Assembly: GCF_036417845.1 (NCBI RefSeq)
Contig: NC_089980.1
Span: 62,990,501 to 63,054,500 of the forward strand
From: Apteryx mantelli
Lineage: Eukaryota > Chordata > Aves > Apterygiformes > Apterygidae
DNA: 64,000 nt
Direction: 5' to 3'
In this document: positions 32,401-42,310 of the stretch, in pieces
Layout: each line of letters opens with the position of its first letter
Numbering within the stretch: the stretch's first letter is position 1
Translations under genes and position numbers: made by a program
Notes under the pieces: model-generated
What the model was told of the DNA's origin: nothing
Databases searched by the model: none
The model's input: the letters and a program-made list of their open reading frames with translations, nothing else

Positions 32401-35400
32401 GGCAGGCTCTTAGCTTGCGAGTGCTTTATTTCTTGAAAGTTTTTTACGTTGTGTTTGTTGTTTATTCCTTTTACATTTCTTTCTGGATACATATAAATAT
32501 ATTTTTAAGTAGTTTTAAATAAATAGACAAAGTATGAAGATTGTTTCATGTTTTTTAAGTAGTTAAAGTAGTTAAATATTTTTATATCAAATTAATGTGA
32601 AGTTAATTTGAAATATTTCAGCTATTTCAATAACTTTGAAATCGCATGCTTGAAATAAAATACAGGAATTGGTGCTACTTAAATTATGTCTTCCTAAATT
32701 GAGAAGTGACTTTGGAGTCACTACTGCTCATCTTTAAGATAAATAAAATGTTTATACTTGTACTTTCTCTTCACTGTTGCTAAGTGAAAGACTCCACAGA
32801 ATAAATTGACTGTACAGGAAAATGGTTAAACTGAACTGTACCTTTTACTGCGAAGGTCAGGTTGTTCTAAATAAGCTAAGTGTATGTGGGGGGAGACTCT
32901 TGCTCTGTCCTTCCATTCTACTGGTGATGTCTTGTACTGTTTATCAGTGAAACTGTATGCGCAAGGGTCTGTTGCTGTCCATCTAGTTGGAAGATGTATA
33001 TAGCAGCAGGCACCCCCCCCCGATTTTTAATTAATGTTTCTTTTTAATGTAATCTTATGTTTACCTCTTTGTAACTGACAAATGTGGTGTATATACAGGG
33101 AGAGTAATAAACAACTTTAGAATGAACACTTTATATGTAGGCCAATGTGATTTTAGTGATTAACTGGATTCTAATCATGTGCTGTTTAGTAGCCCATTTT
33201 ATGATTGCCTGTTGTGATGGAACTAAAATTGAAGCAACTGGGAGAGAAGGCAGGGAGGGGGAGGGGGAATCTTGTTTAAATACATCCTAGTTTTGACTAA
33301 CATGTTATATTTAAAAGAAACAGTCTTGGTTATTCTTTCTGAAATACTGATGACTAATTGTAAGTCTTTTGGGTTGTGCTTATTGCAAGAGAATCTAAAT
33401 CCAAACAAAATCTGTTTAAATGATGTTGATATTTCTAAATTTCCTAAATGATTTTGGTTTTAAAAGGGGCGGGGGGGAGGCAAACTCATATTGTAAGTGA
33501 TTATAACCTTTGCAAAAAAAAACCCCAAAAAACTGTGTGGCAAAACCTTCTTAGTAGTTGCTTTAAGAAATTGTTTGGACCATTAATGTTGATAACTTTC
33601 ACTGAAGATGCATAGAAATTAGCCATCTGTTTTAACCAGACAAGTCTTAATATGTACAGATTTTTTTCAAAAGAATGTAGGCAGTGTAAAAGAAAGGGAG
33701 CATTATAATATACCAGTCATTTCTTCTGCAAATGTAAGCTGACATCTAGAAGATGAAATTTGAAGCAGAGGGAAAGAAAAGCAGCCTTGAAAGTTTCAGC
33801 TGGGGCGGGGAGAGATTTGGGGAGTATGCATATTAATAGAGAGGGGGAGTGGTTCTTTATCCTGCCCTCTTCAGATTAAAATGTTGAAGAGGAAAGCAAG
33901 CTTTCTTAGTATTCTCTTTGGAATAACTATTTTTTAAATTGTATCTAAATGATTATAGAATTTTATTTAGTGATGTATAAATAACAATATTTGGTTTTGT
34001 TTTATGCAGAATCAGATTCAGTACCTCAAGCAAGTCCAGCAGCCTAGTGTTGCCCAACTGAGATCAACAATGGTGGACCCAGCCATCAACTTGTTTTTCC
34101 TAAAAATGAAAGGTGAACTGGAACAGACTAAAGACAAACTGGAACAAGCCCAAAATGAACTGAGTGCCTGGAAATTTACGCCTGATAGGTAAACAAAACA
34201 AATACTCCCCAGTCAAGACTTCCCTGACAGTCCCACTACGAGAATGCTATGGTGGGACAGCCAAGTACTCGTTTCCACACCAAGACTCAGACGTTTTGAG
34301 CCAAAAGCCACATTCTTATACTGTCCAGCTTGTAATGCTTAATGTAAAACTTACCAGATGAACCTTGTGTTTCAGCTTTTTTCTCCCCCTTTGCTTCAGA
34401 GGCCTGACGGCGTCGGACTGTTCTGAAGAAATGGCCATCTCCGAAAAAAAAAATCCTTTCTAGAACATGTAGACATTTGCAAAATTGTTCTATTTGAAGA
34501 AAATAGAGGGAAAAACAGAAGTCTTAAGTCTGTGGCACACTGTGTCTACAGACAGTTTGGAGGAGAGAGAACCTAGAGATTATAAATCATGAATTGAACA
34601 TGTAAAATTCCCGTAAAATGTAGAAGTGGAATATGCTTCGCTCTTAACCTTGAGCCTAGTGACTTAGAGACACTGTAAGTCAGTTTTGCCAATAAGACTG
34701 TGGACTTCCTGCTTGTTCACTGAACTGCTGGGTCAGAACTCAATGAGGTGAATTTTGCATTAAAGAGTTTATTTGCTAACCAGTTCTGAATAGCCATGAG
34801 AGTGCTATTTCATATCACATCAGTGGTAGTGTACACATTTGACTGTTTAGCATTTGGGCTCTATAACAGTTGATGGAGCCTTAAGTCAATGTTGCTAAAT
34901 AATGAACTGTTCTCTGGATGGTTGGAAATATTGTGGATGCCTCAAAATTAGGACTGTACAAAAATGTACGTTCTATCTAATTGCAGGTGTAAAATTGTTG
35001 GAAGTAATATATATTTGATCACAACTAGCATGTATAAGAGAAACTAGTTGTGATAAGTATTTCACTGCATGTTTCCATGCAGCAAAGAGAAATTTTCAAT
35101 CTTCTATTCTGAGAACTGATCTCAGATGCTCACTACAGAAGGCACATACAATGGCAACTGTCTTCAGTGTTGGTGGGATACTTTTATTCCTTTGTACACC
35201 TGTTTTTTTTGTATTGCACTTCGATATAAAATGTGCCTTGAAATAGTTGTAATATATAGATCAAGGAACACTACTGGTTATACTGTTGTATTGTGAAACT
35301 CCTGGGATGAACGAGAATCGAACAGATTGTTATTTCTGAATTGTCTCGTTCTCTGAAAAAGGAAGACAATATTTTAACAAACCAAAAAACCTTAAATGCA

Positions 35401-38400
35401 TGCATTTTCCTGGGTGGAATCAGTGAAAGGAGCCTTTGCTACTCTGTTGATGCCTCTGTTCTGTTGTCCCAAGTTACTTGTAAGAGTAGCAATATGGGAC
35501 AGCTGGGAGTGCATGTCTGAGGTGTGTAAAGTGAAATGCAGATTTGATACAGCATTTGTGTATTTTTTTTTATTTTTTATTTTTTTTAGCAATTTGAGTT
35601 CTATCTAGAAAACTAAGGTTTTGATTTTCAAATCAGTTGGGCAATATTTCATGACTCTAGAAAATTCAGTTTTAAATTTTTAAAAGGGGTCCTTTCATAG
35701 AAGGTGATGAATTCTGTTTCATTGGTAAAATTATGATCTTTATTAAGATGGCATTACATATTTTTCAACTCGGAAATATCTTAACTGTTTATGCTTTAGA
35801 TGATTAATATGGAAAGGAGAGTAGTATTCTTACGCAGGCTTATTTTTTGCATGAGTAATGGCTTACAGCAAAAGAAAAACCTTCAGAAAAACTTTACATT
35901 TAAAAAAGTGATACATCTGGAATGATTTTGCTGTAGCAGTATCTAAGGTTTTAATGATCTAGCATCAAAACAGAGGTAAGACTTGCATTAATTGTTAATG
36001 TGTTACCAAGCTGTTTGTAAAATTTACTATAATGTGCGGACAGAGGCAGCTGTTGGGATTGTTCATCTGGCATGCCATGCAGATTGCTTGTTTAACTTGG
36101 AATTCAAAAAATGACTTAATACATTTAGATACAGGGTTTGTTTATTTATTTATTTATTTTTAAGAAGTCCTCAGGCTCTAAAGTTGCGTGTACAACTGAG
36201 GAGAGACAAGTAGCTATTACCACTTTCAAGCAAAAGTATCAAAGAAAATTTTGTCACTTTTGCAGTTACAACTTTCCTTGATACTTGTCATATAATTGAA
36301 TTTAACTCTGGTGAATGTACATAATATATATGTGCAATAGCTGGAATATGGAAAATTAGATTTATTTCCTGGTAAATGGAGATTGTCTTAAACTGGGTTA
36401 TGATTTGATTGATTTTTATTTCTGGAAAGGTAAAGAAATGCTGACTCATATGTAAAAGGTCTGCAGGATTTTTCTTCTCTCCTTTCCCTACCCTCATCAC
36501 CCCACCCCCACTATTTGTTCTTCCTCATATGCAACTACTCCTATTTCATGGCACCTGACCTAGTTTTGAAAAGAGGTGATGCTCCTATTCAAATCTCTAA
36601 CCAGTGTTCTGAGGTAACATGTTGACTGCAACCCTAAGCAGTATCAGTTCTGGACCTTAACCATAGATAAGGGTGTACAGCATAATCATTGCTGATGACT
36701 GGAGCAGAAAATAAAAGGACATGTAATCAAAGGAATGGCTCTGCTAAGCCATTTTAACCATCATTGAACATACAGTATATGCTTGAATTAAAAAAAAAAA
36801 AAAATAGAAACTTGATTTGCAGAAAGCTTACTACAAAAAGTAGTCTTTTGAAATTTAACCACTTATATCCTTACAGGTTTTGTTGCATGTATGTTCAAGT
36901 GGATTTGTGAAAACATTGCCAAATTTAATTTTACAGCTAGTAGGAGTTATTTTAATAGTTACTGGATTTGTTACTTGTGCATGTATTGTCTTTTACATAA
37001 ATTGCAAGGGGAGATTGCTTGGTGCTGTGCTGCACTAGTTCAGAACATCTGGAAATCTTGATGAGAAGAAATAGCATTATAGGTAACTATGCAAATTTCT
37101 ATACAGGTAATAAATATTTTACATTTTGGTAGGAGTTAACATGAAGAAATTAATGGGATTCTAAAATTGTCCCAATTTTAAGGTAACTGGTACTTGCTAA
37201 TACTATAATTTTATGTTGTTTTGTAAAGAGAAAAACGTTAAATGACTTAAGCGCTGTGAACATCTTTCACTTGTAGTGATGATGAATACAGTAACAGGAA
37301 TCTGCAAGTGATTAAAAGCCTTTGCATGTCTGCCTAAACGCTTTTGGGATATGCCACATTGCTTATTTCCAAAGTGGTCCTGCTTTACAAAGAATGAACA
37401 TCTTAAGGAAACTTTTATCTTAAGTGTATTATTCGGATTGTATTAGGTCAGCACAATTTAAACGTCAAGAACCTGGCATTGGACATCACATCGAGAAAGA
37501 GAACAGGTTGCTGCCTTTAGCAGAGTTGCAGGCTTCCAGGACTTTACACAGCCAGATTCCTTCTGGAGCAGCCCATCTGAAAGATTTGGGAGAGTCAGTC
37601 GGAAAACGTTAAATGGGGCAGAGCTGGCAGAACTTAGTAACTGTCTAAGGCTTGAATGCTTAAAAGGTGGCTGATTAGGAAATGATTATTTTAAATTCTT
37701 ACTTCTGGGTATTTTGGTTGCAGGCGAGAACCATGGCTGTGAATCATAGTAGCAGAAATTCCTGTTTTACTCTTTTAATCTTCAAAATCTCTTTTCATCT
37801 TTGTCAATTGTTTAAAAACAACTTTAAGCGGACCTCCTTGGTCTTGTAAAGAAACACAAGTTCTGCCATTGAATTCACAATAAACCTGCTCAAGTCTTTT
37901 TTAATTTTTTTAACAGAGCTTACACTTCCATAGAAAAGAGGACAGCTTTGTTACTTTGCTGAGCCTCATAAAAAGAGAACTATGTGGTTGCTGTCCTGAC
38001 TTCAGCAGACCAAGAGTCTTAGAGGACTTTAGCTCTTTCTTTTATGGAGTCAGCTGTATTGCCTATATATTAATTTGCATACTACTTCCTATAATGCTTC
38101 ACAATACAGTTTTTATCGTGAAGATTAAAGATGTGTGATGTTACCTATTTAGTAAAGACAGTATGTCTCGTCAGTTCAAAATAGCTTTTCTGTCTGATGT
38201 TTCCCACTTATTTCAGAAATTGGATACCCTAAAGCATTGCTCTTGATCTGAAATGTGGCCATTCTAAACAAATAGTAATATACTGCTTACTTTTCCTGCC
38301 AATTTTTAGTGGCACTTTACTTTCTCCTCACCATGCAAGATGTGCACAAAAAGAGCTGACTGAAGGAATTGTGAAATGGACTGTGTACAATACTGTAAAA

Positions 38401-41400
38401 TATATAAATTGAATTGAAAAATAGACACCTAATTTTTTTAAAAAAAGTACCCAGATAACATTCAAATGAATATCTAAGCCTCTCGAAGAAGAATGGATGT
38501 CACTGTAAAAATGAGCGTGGGATTTTAATGTGTTCCCCAAACCAACTTTCTTCTCTTCACCCATATGTAATTACTAAATTATACAAGTACAATAAAGGAA
38601 GAAGCTTTTTGTTCGTGTATGATTCAGTTTACACATTTTTATGCTGTCCTTGATCTTTTGAATTACAAGGCACATCTTTAATCAAATATTTAACTCCATT
38701 GAGGATCAGCACATGCAAGATTGTGCATACTGATAATCCAGATGTTGGTATTAAAAAAAAGAACAATATGCTCATTCATATTTGCAGTAATAACTTGCCT
38801 TCCACTTTATGGGACAGCGACAGAAGATCAGCTGACATTGGAACAACATGTGGTAACTATAGGGAGACTTTCTGCTATGACAATTATGTTGAGGCATAAT
38901 GTTCCTTGAATTGTGACATGCAGAAATTGCCTCTCCTTTTTGTCTATAATTGTGATTGAGGAAGATTACTGAAGGTTTTATATTCTTTTTGTGATAGATG
39001 GCTCTTTCCTTTGCAGCCAAACAGGCAAAAAGTTAATGGCGAAGTGTCGAATGCTTATCCAGGAGAATCAAGAGCTTGGAAGGCAGCTGTCCCAAGGACG
39101 TATTGCACAGCTTGAGGCAGAGTTGGCTTTACAGAAGAAATATAGTGAGGAACTTAAAAGCAGTCAGGATGGTAAGGGATTTTTTTAAGAAAATGGAAGT
39201 TGCCTTGCACTTCTGCTAGCTTAATTTATTGATGATGCAGATACTGTAAATTCTCTTTTGCTAGAATGAAAGGGCAGTATGAAGTAAAATATGACAATTG
39301 TAAGTCTTCACTGGTTGCCTTAATTACCAAATCAAAAAACAAACCGAACCTTGGGGGGATTTGCTGCTCCAGTAATGTGGGGGTTTGAATTTGAAATTGC
39401 AAGACTTTTTTTATTTTAGGACTTGCTGTTAACATTGCATGAACCTAAGCATGCACTGAGAACAGAATGTTACTTTGTCAACTGTGACTCATTTTGAGTT
39501 TATTTGGGGGAAAAAAGGTTTTTATCTATGCCTAATACAACAAAAATGCACTTTTTGCTTAAATAACTCAACTGAAATAAAATGTTCCATTATTGTATTC
39601 ACAGTCTACATTGTGCAGCATTATGAGCCTGAATTGAAATTACCTGTGAACTCTGACCTCTTGCATAATTTAAATGGAGAGGAAAAAAAGCAAATTTTTT
39701 AATTTCCAGATTTTCAGTTGAGAGTTCAGGATAGATCTTCTTAATCTCTGACTAAAATTTGGCTTTTTGGTAGTGTTACACAATAGGTTGTCTGATTATT
39801 ACAATAAATCCTGGGACATGAACTCTTTGACATTTTGCTTAAGCCTGAATATATTGTTTTTTTTTTTTTCTACAACTGAAACCTGTAGGACAACACAGAT
39901 GTGTTTCAGCACTGCTTAAGTCTGATATATCCTATATTTTAAAGGATATAAATTTTTTCCTGTAGAATCGTATTTTGTGAGAAAGTACAATATAAAGTGA
40001 TATATAATAGAGTTCTTAATGAAAATGATTTTCTGTAACAGCATTAACCATGGATATTTTGTTGGAATAGTTATGTTTTTGCTTTCGAACTACTATTTAC
40101 ATAATGTACTTCATCTAAGTGAATCAAGTTCATAATTGAAGCAAGTGTGGACATTCTTTGAGGATATCTGCTCCAGAATGCGGTATAGTGCAGTAAGCTC
40201 CAGAATAGTGCAAGATGTGTTCTTAGTTCCCATTGTTTCTTCCCTACTGAAACAAATGTAGTAAGCAAAGTTGTGAGCAGACTAAGGCTATAATAATACT
40301 ACAGTACCACTCTTACCTTTCCAGTGAATATTTTTTCTGTACCTGCAAGAATGCTTTTTAAGTTAATATAAATTCTTAAAACAATAAGAAGTTTGCATTT
40401 TATTTGCTCTGTCAGGTTAAAGTTGGAGACTTTGGGTTCAATGTTTCTTTCACTGTTTCCAGGTCACATTTGTTCTGCTCAAAAATGTAGTCCCCATTGA
40501 AAAGTCTTTTCTTTGTACATAAGCAGCACTAAAAACCCTGTGGAATTAGTTAACAATTTTGCTGATATGAAAGTCAGCAAAAATCTGCCTTTTCTTTTAT
40601 TGTCCTGTTATACAGGATTAAAAGCAGTAAGAATTGAAGCTTTCTTGAAATGTGACTGATACTTTTTTCTCACTGAATAGGTTGTTGTATTTAAACCTAT
40701 TACATACAGCCATGTCATTTATGGTTGCTTTTTTTAGTGTTTCTGCTAAGATTTTTGCACTTGAAAATACAATCTGCAAAATAGTCATTGTTTGAATTGA
40801 GCTGTTTTCTAAATATCTTCCTTTCTTGCCCAGAAATGAATGTCTTCTCATACAGTGTTTTCTTATAGTCTTCTCCTGTATTCTGAATAGCATTATAAAA
40901 AGTATGTAGATGACAGTTTAGAATTTCCTCCTTCAGAGGCAGAATATAAAAAATGATGACTGGGAAAAATAGGTTTGTTGAAAAATTTCAGCATAAAATG
41001 TTGCTACTGGATTTTAATTGTCTTAAGACTCCAGCTATATATGGGCTATTAAGTATTTGCAACAAATGTGTTTTCTTTATATAGAATTGAATGACTTCAT
41101 CATCCAGCTTGATGAGGAGGTAGAGGGTATGCAGAGTACCATTCTAGTTCTTCAGCAGCAGTTGAAGGAGACTCGCCAGCAGTTGGCTCAGTACCAGCAG
41201 CAGCAGTCCCAGGCCTCCACCCCAGGTACCAGCAGGACTCCATCTTCTGAGCCTACAGACCAGGGAGAGGCTGTGGGTAAAGACTGCAGCCGTCTGGCTA
41301 ACGGACCAAGTAATGGTAGCTCCTCCCATCAGCGGACGTCTGGGCCTGGATTTTATAGGGAGGGTAGCAGCACGGAAGATGATTTCCCAGCTTCTCCAGG

Positions 41401-41668
41401 GAATGGTAATAAGCTGTCCAACCACTCTGAAGATAGAACTGGTAGAGGAGGTGGTAGCTACATAAACCAACTCAGTACTGGGTATGAAAGTGTAGACTCT
41501 CCCACTGGCAGTGAAAACTCTCTCACTCACCACTCAAATGACACAGACTCCAATCATGATCCTCAAGAGGAGAAAACAGTGAGCATGAAAGGTAACAGAA
41601 CTGTGGGTTCTCGTCATGTCCAGAATGGTTTGGACTCCAGTGTAAATGTGCAGGGTTCAGTTTTGTAA
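17452..41668 (+). CDS. WTAP: WTAP, m6A methyltransferase complex scaffold (WT1-associated protein)
   Basis: Nuclear scaffold that brings METTL3-METTL14 and VIRMA together for N6-adenosine methylation of mRNA and is tied to splicing. Seven coding exons: 17452-17481, 17570-17625, 25225-25283, 27020-27147, 34010-34188, 39017-39171 and 41085-41668. The pieces sum to 1191 nt with every phase consistent, giving 396 aa, the same length as human WTAP. The N-terminus MTNEEPLPKKVRL carries the basic nuclear-localisation signal. Residues about 60-240 form a long coiled coil (Gln/Glu/Leu-rich, for example LKQVQQPSVAQLRS and ELAL). The C-terminal 150 residues are Ser/Gly/Asn-rich and probably disordered, ending GLDSSVNVQGSVL. 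The start ATG has A at -3 and sits 8 nt after the acceptor. The gene is in tandem with SOD2 and head-to-head with ACAT2. Sequence is very close to human through the coiled coil and looser in the tail. Confidence 0.97.
17570..17625 (+). CDS. WTAP: WTAP exon 3
   Basis: 56 nt after CTCCATAG, encoding VRLSEADFKVLPRDELIL and part of Arg. The donor is AAG|GTAAAG. The preceding intron is only 88 nt. Confidence 0.95.
21743..21756. repeat. GT dinucleotide repeat
   Basis: Short GT run in WTAP intron 3. Confidence 0.85.
23923..23972. repeat. 25-bp tandem duplication
   Basis: Two adjacent copies of a unit starting GTTTCTGTATCAG / GTTTCTATATCAG with few differences, in WTAP intron 3. Confidence 0.8.
25225..25283 (+). 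CDS. WTAP: WTAP exon 4
   Basis: 59 nt after TGCAATAG, encoding (R)WKQYEAYVQALEGKYTDLN. The donor is AATT|GTAAGT. Confidence 0.96.
25284..27019 (+). other. WTAP: WTAP intron 4
   Basis: Intronic. A run of 13 C lies at 26001-26013. Nothing else was recognised. Confidence 0.85.
26001..26013. repeat. Poly-C run
   Basis: Thirteen C in WTAP intron 4. Confidence 0.9.
27020..27147 (+). CDS. WTAP: WTAP exon 5
   Basis: 128 nt after TGCATTAG, encoding (S)NDVTGLRESEEKLKQQQQE and on to ATKEQEMQECT. The donor is ACT|GTAAGT. It is the start of the coiled coil. Confidence 0.96.
28244..28845 (-). mobile_element. CR1 LINE fragment, 5'-truncated and decayed
   Basis: The plus strand starts with the reverse complement of a CR1 3' end (ATCACAGAATTGCTGAGGTT, then CAGTCCAAACCCCCCTGCTC). 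It continues through the complement of the end of CR1 ORF2. It aligns by eye with the better-preserved CR1 at 62931-64000, but stop codons and small indels break the frame, so it is an old copy. It is antisense to WTAP within intron 5 and its homology fades near 28845. Confidence 0.9.
30788..30808. repeat. TTTG tetranucleotide repeat
   Basis: Five units in WTAP intron 5. Confidence 0.85.
34010..34188 (+). CDS. WTAP: WTAP exon 6
   Basis: 179 nt after TTATGCAG, encoding NQIQYLKQVQQPSVAQLRS through NELSAWKFTPD. The donor is GATAG|GTAAAC. If the donor is not used, translation adds Arg and stops at once (TAA at 34190-34192). Confidence 0.96.
34189..39016 (+). other. WTAP: WTAP intron 6
   Basis: 4.8 kb. 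The first bases complete a read-through stop for a short isoform. Holds a TTTA repeat (36139-36161) and a candidate alternative terminal exon at about 37447-37612, with an AATAAA at 37879-37884. Further AATAAA words lie near 36708 and 38591. Confidence 0.8.
36139..36161. repeat. TTTA tetranucleotide repeat
   Basis: About five units in WTAP intron 6. Confidence 0.85.
39017..39171 (+). CDS. WTAP: WTAP exon 7
   Basis: 155 nt after CTTTGCAG, encoding (S)QTGKKLMAKCRMLIQENQE through KYSEELKSSQD. The donor is GATG|GTAAGG. Confidence 0.96.
39172..41084 (+). other. WTAP: WTAP intron 7
   Basis: 1.9 kb of AT-rich intron. Nothing recognisable. Confidence 0.85.
41085..41668 (+). CDS. WTAP: WTAP exon 8 (last coding exon)
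   Basis: Starts after TTATATAG and encodes (E)LNDFIIQLDEEVEGMQST, a Gln-rich coiled-coil end (ETRQQLAQYQQQQSQ), then the Ser/Gly/Asn-rich tail. Stop TAA at 41666-41668. The long minus-strand frame at 41144-41533 is its antisense shadow. Confidence 0.97.
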
Positions 41669-42310
41669 CATTTTTCTGCAGCATTTTTATACAGTGTCAT
41701 TTAAATTGGGAGAGGATACTGTCCAGAAGCCGTTTAAATTAGTGCATACTTGTCACAAATTTGCCTTTTTGTGGGTTTCTTTTTGCTTCAATACCTCTGC
41801 CACTTTGGAAATTTTAACAGTTAATTACGTTGAATGTTGCTAAAAGGACGTTTGTGTAGCTCAAGTTATTTTTATATGAGTTAATGTGAAGTTGAAATGG
41901 AAATTATTTCCACAAAGTATAACATAAATGATGTCTGTACAAATCTGTGTATATCTAGAACCTGTGCTGTGTAAGGGCATTCTTACTCATACTGTTATAC
42001 TTACACCACCTTCAAGAATTGTCATAATAGCTGTGGGTTTATGACTGCCAAGTTTGCCCAGTACAGTAGTTTTATCACTAAAAGACGGACTTACTGAAGG
42101 AGTCCTGTAGTAGTTTCAGTGTTAATTACAGTTTTTCCCACCGTACATCTGTGCATTTTCTCCTTAGGTGACCGAATGTTTATGAATTGTGTGCATAGTT
42201 ACTCAGTTTTTAAGAACTGTTGTATCCTGTTTATGCATATTGCTCTGTGAATCCAATATTATCTTACCTGTACTGACCAAACCTAAATAAAAACTTTTAA
42301 TAATGTAATT
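41669..42310 (+). other. WTAP: WTAP 3' UTR
   Basis: Follows the stop codon. It ends near the AATAAA at 42286-42291, with T/G-rich sequence just downstream (about 42310-42335) that fits a cleavage signal. The exact end is inferred. Confidence 0.8.
42286..42291 (+). terminator. WTAP: WTAP polyadenylation signal AATAAA
   Basis: Canonical hexamer about 620 nt after the WTAP stop codon, followed by a T/G-rich element. Confidence 0.8.

Larger units (their letters stand above)
27148..34009 (+). other. WTAP: WTAP intron 5
   Basis: 6.9 kb. Contains a degraded CR1 LINE piece at about 28244-28845 and a TTTG repeat at 30788-30808. The rest shows no recognisable exon. Confidence 0.85.

Noticed and set aside
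41144-41533. 129-codon minus-strand frame
   Set aside because: Exact antisense of WTAP exon 8, a shadow of the real gene.
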